From Bordetella genomosp. 1 (GTDB lineage: Bacteria; Pseudomonadota; Gammaproteobacteria; Burkholderiales; Burkholderiaceae_B): a DNA stretch of 64,000 bases. Within the stretch, counting starts at the first letter, position 1. The number at the start of each line of letters is the position of its first letter. The translations under genes and the position numbers were made by a program. This document shows positions 59,160 to 64,000 of the stretch, piece by piece. The notes beneath the pieces were generated by a model. That model saw nothing but the letters and a program-made list of their open reading frames with translations. It made no database searches and was not told where the DNA came from. The DNA lies in the NCBI RefSeq assembly GCF_002261335.1, contig NZ_NEVL01000003.1, positions 806,001 through 870,000 of the forward strand, written 5' to 3'.

Positions 59160-59576
59160 TCAGTCCCCCGACACCCGCCCCCGCAGCCGCTTCACGTCGC
59201 CGCGCTGGGTCTTGCGCTGGATGCGGCGCTGCTGCGATGCGCGGGTCGGGCGCGTGGCCTTGCGCGGCTTGTCGTCGTGCAGCGCGCGGCGCAGCAGCGC
59301 GAGCAGGCGCTCGACGGCATCGGCGCGGTTCTTTTCCTGGCTGCGGAAGGCCTGGGCCTTGATGATGACCACGCCGTCCTTGGTGACGTGATGGTCGTCG
59401 AGCGCCATCACGCGTTCCTGCACTTCCGGCGGAAGGGCACTGGCGCGCAGATCCAGGCGCAGATGGACCGCGCTGGAGACCTTGTTCACGTTCTGGCCGC
59501 CGGCGCCCTGGGCCCGGATCATGCCGAACACCAGATCGCGGGGATCCAGGTAGAGATCGTGCTTGATATGCAACAT
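59160..59576 (-). CDS. arfB: alternative ribosome-rescue factor ArfB (YaeJ)
   Basis: 138 aa: peptidyl-tRNA hydrolase domain with the GGQ motif at residues 26-28 (RAQGAGGQNVNKVSS) and the long basic C-terminal tail (RRALHDDKPRKATRPTRASQ, then RRIQRKTQRGDVKRLRGR) that enters the mRNA channel of stalled ribosomes. Lacks the codon-recognition domains of release factors. Monocistronic. Confidence 0.95.
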   Translation of the reverse strand: MLHIKHDLYLDPRDLVFGMIRAQGAGGQNVNKVSSAVHLRLDLRASALPPEVQERVMALDDHHVTKDGVVIIKAQAFRSQEKNRADAVERLLALLRRALHDDKPRKATRPTRASQQRRIQRKTQRGDVKRLRGRVSGD

Positions 59577-59694
59577 AAGGCGGGAGTCTACCCGTGCCCG
59601 GCGCCTCGCGGGCGGGCTGGCCGCGCCCCGAAGCCCGGCAGCCGGTAAAATGTTGGATTATCCCGACCTCCGGCCTGTCCGCCCGAGGGGCTTC

Positions 59695-60327
59695 ATGACT
59701 TACTCCGCCAAAGAAATCTTCAAAACGCTGCAGGGCGAAGGCGCCCAGGCCGGCCGCGCGGCCGTGTTCTGCCGCTTCGCCGGCTGCAATCTCTGGAGCG
59801 GCCGCGAAAGCGATCGCGCCAGCGCCGTCTGTACCTTCTGCGACACCGACTTCGTCGGCATCGACGGCGAAGGCGGCGGCAAGTTCGCCACCGCCCAGGC
59901 GCTGGCCGACACGCTCGCGCGCACCTGGGGCCCGGAACGCGCCGGCCGCTACGTGGTATTCACGGGCGGCGAGCCGCTGCTGCAGCTCGACACGCCCTTG
60001 ATCGAGGCCGTCCATGCCGAGGGCTTCACGATCGCGATCGAAACCAACGGCACGGTCGAGCCGCCGCCCGGCATCGACTGGATCTGCGTGAGCCCCAAGG
60101 GCAATTCGCAGATCGTGCTGCAGCGGGGCAACGAGCTCAAGCTGGTCTATCCGCAGCGCGAGGCGCCGCCCGAGCGCTTCGCCGGCCTGGATTTCGAGCA
60201 CTTCTTCCTGCAGCCCATGGACAGCCCGCAACGGCTCGCCCATACCGAGGCCGCGGTGCAGTACTGCATGCAGCATCCGCAATGGCGGCTCAGCGTGCAA
60301 ACCCATAAATACATAGGCATTCCATGA
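59695..60327 (+). CDS. queE: 7-carboxy-7-deazaguanine synthase
   Basis: 210-aa radical-SAM enzyme turning 6-carboxytetrahydropterin into CDG in queuosine synthesis. Its cluster cysteines are Cys31, Cys46 and Cys49, in the long C-x14-C-x2-C spacing of the QueE variant, after FKTLQGEGAQAGRAAVFCRF. VFTGGEPLLQ, IETNGT and VSPKG follow. Immediately upstream of queD, with a stop overlapping a 12-codon ORF. No queC or queF nearby. Confidence 0.94.
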   Translation: MTYSAKEIFKTLQGEGAQAGRAAVFCRFAGCNLWSGRESDRASAVCTFCDTDFVGIDGEGGGKFATAQALADTLARTWGPERAGRYVVFTGGEPLLQLDTPLIEAVHAEGFTIAIETNGTVEPPPGIDWICVSPKGNSQIVLQRGNELKLVYPQREAPPERFAGLDFEHFFLQPMDSPQRLAHTEAAVQYCMQHPQWRLSVQTHKYIGIP

Positions 60328-60362
60328 AAGTCAGCATCAGCACGGCGGGGTACGCGTCGTGA
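60324..60362 (+). CDS. 12-codon ORF bridging queE and queD
   Basis: ATG 60324 overlaps the queE stop (ATGA) and the ORF (MKVSISTAGYAS) ends with a TGA whose T follows G60359, so it overlaps the GTG start of queD (GTGA). It thereby links the two genes by consecutive stop-start overlaps. Probably a translational-coupling element rather than a functional peptide; cannot be proven. Confidence 0.35.
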   Translation: MKVSISTAGYAS

Positions 60363-60805
60363 TTTCCGTTACCCGCAGGCTGGAATTCGACGCCGGCCAC
60401 CGCATTCCCGATCACCGCAGCCAGTGCCGCAACCTGCACGGCCATCGCTACGTGCTCGAGCTCACGCTCACGGGCGACATCGTGCAGGCGCCCGGCGAGT
60501 CCGACAACGGCATGCTGATGGACTTCTCCGAGATCAAGTCGATCGCCAAGCAGCACGTGGTCGATGTGTGGGACCACGCCTTTCTGGTCTACGAGGGCGA
60601 CAGCGCCGTGCGCGCGTTCCTCGACACCCTGCCCGGTCACAAGACCGTGGTGCTCGACCGCATCCCCACGGCCGAGAATCTCGCCACCATCATCTTCGGC
60701 ATCCTGGCGCCGCACTATCACGGCCATTACGGCGCCGACCTGCGCCTGACCCGCGTGCGCCTGTACGAAACGCCCAACTGCTGGGCCGACTGCACCGGCG
60801 CCTGA
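60359..60805 (+). CDS. queD: 6-carboxytetrahydropterin synthase (GTG start)
   Basis: 148 aa. Zinc ligands His14, His27 and His29 (FDAGHRIPDH, LHGHRYVLEL) and catalytic Cys23; later VVDVWDHAFLVYEGD and PTAENLATIIFG with the conserved Glu and C-terminal ETPNCWAD. It converts 7,8-dihydroneopterin triphosphate in the queuosine path just before QueE's substrate. The GTG at 60359 is the start because no other start codon gives the conserved ISVTRRLEFDAGH N-terminus. Confidence 0.94.
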   Translation: MISVTRRLEFDAGHRIPDHRSQCRNLHGHRYVLELTLTGDIVQAPGESDNGMLMDFSEIKSIAKQHVVDVWDHAFLVYEGDSAVRAFLDTLPGHKTVVLDRIPTAENLATIIFGILAPHYHGHYGADLRLTRVRLYETPNCWADCTGA

Positions 60806-61125
60806 GCGCCGCGCTTCGGCGGCCGGCCCGAACCGGCTGCCGCTGACCTTCCCGCCGCCTTTCCCGCCGACCTTCCCGGTGCCTGCGCGCCGCACAGCTG
60901 CGCTGGATCGCTGCACCCGGAGGCGGCGCCCGTCCGCAACACCCGCATGGGCGTGAATCCCTGCGCCCGGACGGCCGCGCCGACGCCGCGTCCCCGCCCG
61001 CCCAACTGTCTCCCCGCTGAATCGACCCCGTTTTTGGCGAGCCACCGCGCCGGCTCGCCGTTAGGAACAATCGATCGGAATTATTGCAATTTCCTATTTA
61101 TTAGCATCCTACTAAATAGGATACA
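60806..61125. other. 320-nt gap after queD
   Basis: No credible gene. The first ~250 nt are GC-rich, with a CCGCC/TTCCCGCC-rich stretch (60840-60880). The last ~50 nt are AT-rich and hold the putative marR operator. Confidence 0.4.
61092..61121 (+). promoter_or_regulatory. operator of the MarR-type regulator
   Basis: TCCTATTTA (61092-61100) and TAAATAGGA (61113-61121) form a perfect 9-bp inverted repeat with a 12-nt spacer, directly before the regulator's ATG and in an AT patch. A TTGCAA at 61084-61089 may be the -35 element. Likely self-repression site for the marR-aae operon. Confidence 0.65.
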
Positions 61126-61611
61126 ATGGTTCCCATGAACTCGCCGACCGACTCCCGCCTCATGGCCATGACCGCCAATCTCATGGTGCTTTCGCGCGCC
61201 TACCGCAGCGCGGCCGACAAGGCGCTGGCCGACTTCGGCATGTCGCAGGCCACGGCCTGGCCGGTGATCCTCACCGGCCGCCTGGGCGACGGCGTGCGCC
61301 AGGGTGCGCTGGCCGAGGCCCTCGGCGTCGAGGGCCCCTCGCTGGTGCGGGTACTGGACCAGCTCGTCGCGGCCGGCATGATCGAGCGCCGCGAGGATCC
61401 GCAGGACCGCCGCGCCAAGACCATCCACCTCACCGAGGCGGGCCAGGTGCTGCGCGAGCGCGTCGAGAGCGTGCTGGTGCGGTTGCGCCGGCAACTGTTC
61501 GACGGCGCGAGCGACGCCGACATCGAGGTCTGCCTGCGCGTGTTCGACTCGCTCAAGACCGCGCTGGGCCGCCAGACGGCCGCTTCCATGGAGGACGACA
61601 AACGACCATGA
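61126..61611 (+). CDS. MarR-family transcriptional regulator
   Basis: 161 aa with a winged helix (QGALAEALGVEGPSLVRVLD, then MIERREDPQDRRAKTIHLTEAG wing; given in two parts). AGGA ends 4 nt before ATG 61126; ATG 61135, three codons in, is an alternative. First gene of an operon with FUSC, DUF1656 and HlyD genes (ATGA overlaps at each junction), so it probably senses aromatic compounds or weak acids and represses the efflux set. Confidence 0.9.
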   Translation: MVPMNSPTDSRLMAMTANLMVLSRAYRSAADKALADFGMSQATAWPVILTGRLGDGVRQGALAEALGVEGPSLVRVLDQLVAAGMIERREDPQDRRAKTIHLTEAGQVLRERVESVLVRLRRQLFDGASDADIEVCLRVFDSLKTALGRQTAASMEDDKRP

Positions 61612-63668
61612 AGCTGCCCAATCTCGAGGAATCCCTCTTTTCCCTCAAGTGTTACCTGGGCGCCATGATGGCGCTTTATGTTTCGTACACGATCGGCCTG
61701 CCCCGCCCCTTCTGGGCCGTGACCACGGCCTACGTCGTGTCGCAGCCCTGGTCGGGCGCCGTGCGCTCCAAGGCCATCTATCGCCTGGGCGGCACCTTCT
61801 TCGGCTCGGCCATGACGGTGTACTTCGTGCCGCGACTGTCCAACTATCCGGTGCTGATGACCGCGGTGATGGTGCTGTGGGTCGGCATGTGCCTGTACAT
61901 CGCCGTGCTCGACCGCACGCCGCGCTCCTACCTGTTCATGCTGGCCGGCTACACCGCCGCGATGATCGGCTTCCCGAGCGTCACCGATCCGTCCACCGTG
62001 TTCGACACGGCGCTCGCCCGGGTCGAGGAGATCAGCCTCGGCATCCTGTGCGCCACGCTGGCGCACAGCCTGATCCTGCCGCGCGGCATCGCCGGCCCGC
62101 TGATGGGCCGGCTCGACGCCACCGTGCGCGACGCGCGCAGCTGGATCCAGGACGTGCTCAACCGCCGCAACGACGAGGCCCAGCACGCCCGCGACCGCCG
62201 CGTGCTCGCCAACGACATCACCCAGCTGCGCCTCCTGTCCACCCACGTGCCGTTCGACACCGGCAACATCCGCTGGACCGCCGATTCGCTGCGCGCCATG
62301 CAGGATCACATCGCCGCCCTCACGCCCGCCGTGTCGGCCGTGGAAGACCGGCTGCGCGCGCTCGCGGCCGCGGGCCGCGACCTGCCGGCGCCGGTGGCCG
62401 AGGTGCTGGAATCGATCTCGGTCTGGATGGACGGCTCGCGCATCGCCACGCGCGACGAGGCCGTGCGCCTGCGCGCCGCGCTGACCCGGCTCGAGCCCGA
62501 GCTCGGCGCCGAGGCCTCCTGGCAGGACGCGCTGCTCACCAGCCTCCTGGTGCGCCTGCGCGAGCTGGTCGACACCTACGACGCCTGCCTGGCCCTGCGC
62601 CTGGACATCCGTGACGGCCTGGCCGGCACCCCGCGCCTGTCGGCCCGCCCGCGCCGCCTGACCCGCGGCCCCGCGCTGCACCGCGACCACGGCGTGGCGC
62701 TGCTGTCCGCCCTGGCCGCGGGCCTCGCGATCTCGATCTGCTGCGTGTTCTGGATCGGCACGGCCTGGAGCAACGGCGCCACCGCCGCGATGATGGCCGC
62801 GATCTTCAGCTGCTTCTTCGCCGCGCAGGACAACCCCGTGCCCGGCATCATGCAGTTCCTGACCTACACCATCTATTCGATTCCGTTGTCGGCGCTCTAT
62901 CTGCTGGGCATCATGCCGGCGGTGCACTCGTTCGAGATGCTGGCGCTGTCGCTGCTGCCGGTGGCCTTCTTCACCGGCGTCTACATCATGCGGCCGGCCA
63001 CCACCGGCAAGGCCATGGCCGTGTTCTTCGGCCTGACCGGCACGCTCGCCCTGCACGACACCAACACCGCCGACCTGGTGTCGTTCATCGACACGGTGCT
63101 GGCCCAATGCATCGGCGTGGCGCTGGCCGCGCTGATCGCCGCGCTGTTCCGCACGCTCAGTGTCGAGGTCAGCGCGCGCCGCATCCAGGCCGCCAACTGG
63201 CGCGAGCTGATTGCCCTGGCCGGCAACCGCCGGGTGCCGGGCCGCCAGGCCTACGCCACCCGCATGCTCGACCGCATCGGCCTGCTGCAACCGCGCCTGG
63301 CGATCAGCAAGCGCGCCGACGACCAGCTCGCCGACGACGCGCTCAAGGATCTGCGCGTGGGCAAGGACATCGCCGAGCTGCAGCGCGCGCGCCGTCACCT
63401 GCCGGTGGCCGACGCCGCGATCCAGCCCGTGCTGACCGGCCTGGGCGATTTCTTCCGCGAACGCCTCGCGGGCCGGCGCGGCGAGCGCAGCCCGCAACTG
63501 CTCGAGCGCATCGACCGCGCGCTGGCCAGCGTGTGCGCCAGCGGCGACAGCGCCGGCGGCCCGCGCGAACGCGCCGTCGTGGCCCTGGTGGGCATCCGGC
63601 GCGCCCTTTACCCCGACGCTGACGACTTCCGGGCGCAGCGCCTCGAACCCGCAGGAAACGCATCATGA
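61608..63668 (+). CDS. FUSC-family aromatic-acid efflux permease (AaeB-like)
   Basis: 686 aa with two groups of transmembrane helices (about 15-165 and 365-530) and a large cytosolic loop between, the AaeB/FUSC layout. Landmarks: GLPRPFWAVTTAYVVSQPWS and TAWSNGATAAMMAAIFSCFF. The C-terminal cytosolic domain (about 520-686) is also present. It should export aromatic carboxylic acids or related compounds with the HlyD protein. Overlaps marR by ATGA. Confidence 0.92.
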   Translation: MKLPNLEESLFSLKCYLGAMMALYVSYTIGLPRPFWAVTTAYVVSQPWSGAVRSKAIYRLGGTFFGSAMTVYFVPRLSNYPVLMTAVMVLWVGMCLYIAVLDRTPRSYLFMLAGYTAAMIGFPSVTDPSTVFDTALARVEEISLGILCATLAHSLILPRGIAGPLMGRLDATVRDARSWIQDVLNRRNDEAQHARDRRVLANDITQLRLLSTHVPFDTGNIRWTADSLRAMQDHIAALTPAVSAVEDRLRALAAAGRDLPAPVAEVLESISVWMDGSRIATRDEAVRLRAALTRLEPELGAEASWQDALLTSLLVRLRELVDTYDACLALRLDIRDGLAGTPRLSARPRRLTRGPALHRDHGVALLSALAAGLAISICCVFWIGTAWSNGATAAMMAAIFSCFFAAQDNPVPGIMQFLTYTIYSIPLSALYLLGIMPAVHSFEMLALSLLPVAFFTGVYIMRPATTGKAMAVFFGLTGTLALHDTNTADLVSFIDTVLAQCIGVALAALIAALFRTLSVEVSARRIQAANWRELIALAGNRRVPGRQAYATRMLDRIGLLQPRLAISKRADDQLADDALKDLRVGKDIAELQRARRHLPVADAAIQPVLTGLGDFFRERLAGRRGERSPQLLERIDRALASVCASGDSAGGPRERAVVALVGIRRALYPDADDFRAQRLEPAGNAS

Positions 63669-63877
63669 TTGGCGAGTTCAACTTCTACGGCATTTTCTTT
63701 CCCTGGCTGCTGGTGCTCGCCCTGCCGACGCTGGCCGCCGCCTGGCTGGCGCGCCGGGTGCTGGCCCGGGTCGGCTTCTACCGGCTGGTCTGGCATCCCG
63801 CGCTGTTCGACCTGGCGCTGTTCGTCGTGCTGTTGTACGGCGCTTTCCTGATTTCCCCTTATTTTTTCCAGAGATAG
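63665..63877 (+). CDS. DUF1656 small membrane protein (AaeX-like)
   Basis: 70 aa, two helices (IFFPWLLVLALPTLAAAWLA and LFDLALFVVLLYGAFL), starting MIGEFNFYGIF as in AaeX. It overlaps the FUSC stop by 4 nt and is the usual small partner of the AaeAB pump; function unknown. Confidence 0.9.
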   Translation: MIGEFNFYGIFFPWLLVLALPTLAAAWLARRVLARVGFYRLVWHPALFDLALFVVLLYGAFLISPYFFQR

Positions 63878-63881
63878 CAGT

Positions 63882-64000
63882 ATGAAACTCCCAACCATGC
63901 TCCGCCCCGCCGCGATCGGCCGATTCGCCGTGACGGCAATCGTCGTTGCCGCCGCCGCGTATGCCGGCTGGCAACTCTGGGTGCACTATGAAGTCGAACC
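63882..64000 (+). CDS. HlyD-family efflux adaptor, N-terminal fragment (AaeA-like)
   Basis: Only the first 39 codons are in the window. The start MKLPTMLRPA and the single membrane helix (FAVTAIVVAAAAYAGWQLWV) suit an AaeA adaptor that would link the FUSC pump to the outer membrane. Gene continues beyond the right edge. Four nt after the DUF1656 stop. Confidence 0.8.
   Translation, partial: MKLPTMLRPAAIGRFAVTAIVVAAAAYAGWQLWVHYEVE

Noticed and set aside
60840-60880. CCGCC/TTCCC repeats as a minisatellite
   Set aside because: Imperfect and short; it looks like compositional bias in GC-rich DNA.

Overview
The window is GC-rich chromosomal DNA (about 70 % by eye) from a Gram-negative bacterium, most likely a betaproteobacterium of the order Burkholderiales, close to Bordetella, Achromobacter or Pigmentiphaga. 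This is inferred from gene content: a Bug-type periplasmic receptor, a PhaAB-type Mrp antiporter, an NsrR/Hmp pair, a dadA/Lrp pair, an RND efflux operon, UbiC and several lipoproteins. Genes are tightly packed on both strands with many 4-nt ATGA overlaps. I see no rRNA, tRNA, insertion sequence, prophage or CRISPR array, so this reads as core and near-core chromosome.

Layout. 1-2.3 kb: end of a fatty-acid-like (probably aryl-polyene) cluster, with a ketoreductase tail, a ketosynthase and two small secreted proteins. 2.3-4.1 kb: hmp and nsrR behind a clear NsrR operator. 4.2-9.1 kb: YqeY, DinB with a near-consensus LexA box, a thioesterase, a lipoprotein and an S9 peptidase. 9.5-14.6 kb: PBP1A, a PP2A-like phosphatase, and a PepSY membrane protein with a Fur-like box. 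14.6-21.6 kb: a three-gene RND efflux operon with a divergent LysR regulator. 21.7-28.4 kb: RluF-like pseudouridine synthase, chorismate lyase, YaeQ, LysE exporter, an enoyl-CoA hydratase, an LD-carboxypeptidase with a His-rich N-terminus, TadA, a HAD phosphatase and a secreted protein. 28.6-34.6 kb: six-gene Mrp antiporter operon, followed by a 786-nt non-coding region rich in inverted repeats. 35.4-42.8 kb: Bug receptor, an SbcCD/YhaNO-like nuclease pair without a zinc hook, dadA with divergent lrp, and a GST. 42.9-45.0 kb: a DUF502 protein and a protein resembling Bacillus transglutaminase Tgl. 45.1-53.8 kb: a complete glycerol regulon, with an ABC importer divergent from glpR-glpD. 53.8-59.6 kb: DJ-1-like protein, MDR oxidoreductase, YbaK, NRDE protein, a small secreted protein, MAPEG, CPBP protease and ArfB. 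59.7-60.8 kb: queE-queD. 61.1-64 kb: a MarR regulator with an AaeXAB-like aromatic-acid efflux operon, cut by the window end.

Several modules are self-contained. NsrR represses hmp and probably itself as the second gene of the hmp operon. The glycerol ABC importer supplies glycerol for GlpD under GlpR control, although no glycerol kinase is present here. QueE and QueD act in 7-deazaguanine synthesis and may be translationally coupled through a 12-codon ORF. The clearest regulatory sites are the NsrR operator (4075-4103), the LexA box (5867-5882), the Fur-like box (13139-13153) and the operator of the marR-like gene (61092-61121). The best candidate for undescribed biology is the Tgl-like gene at 43846-45018. 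All assignments come from reading motifs and from memory of the families; no searches were run.
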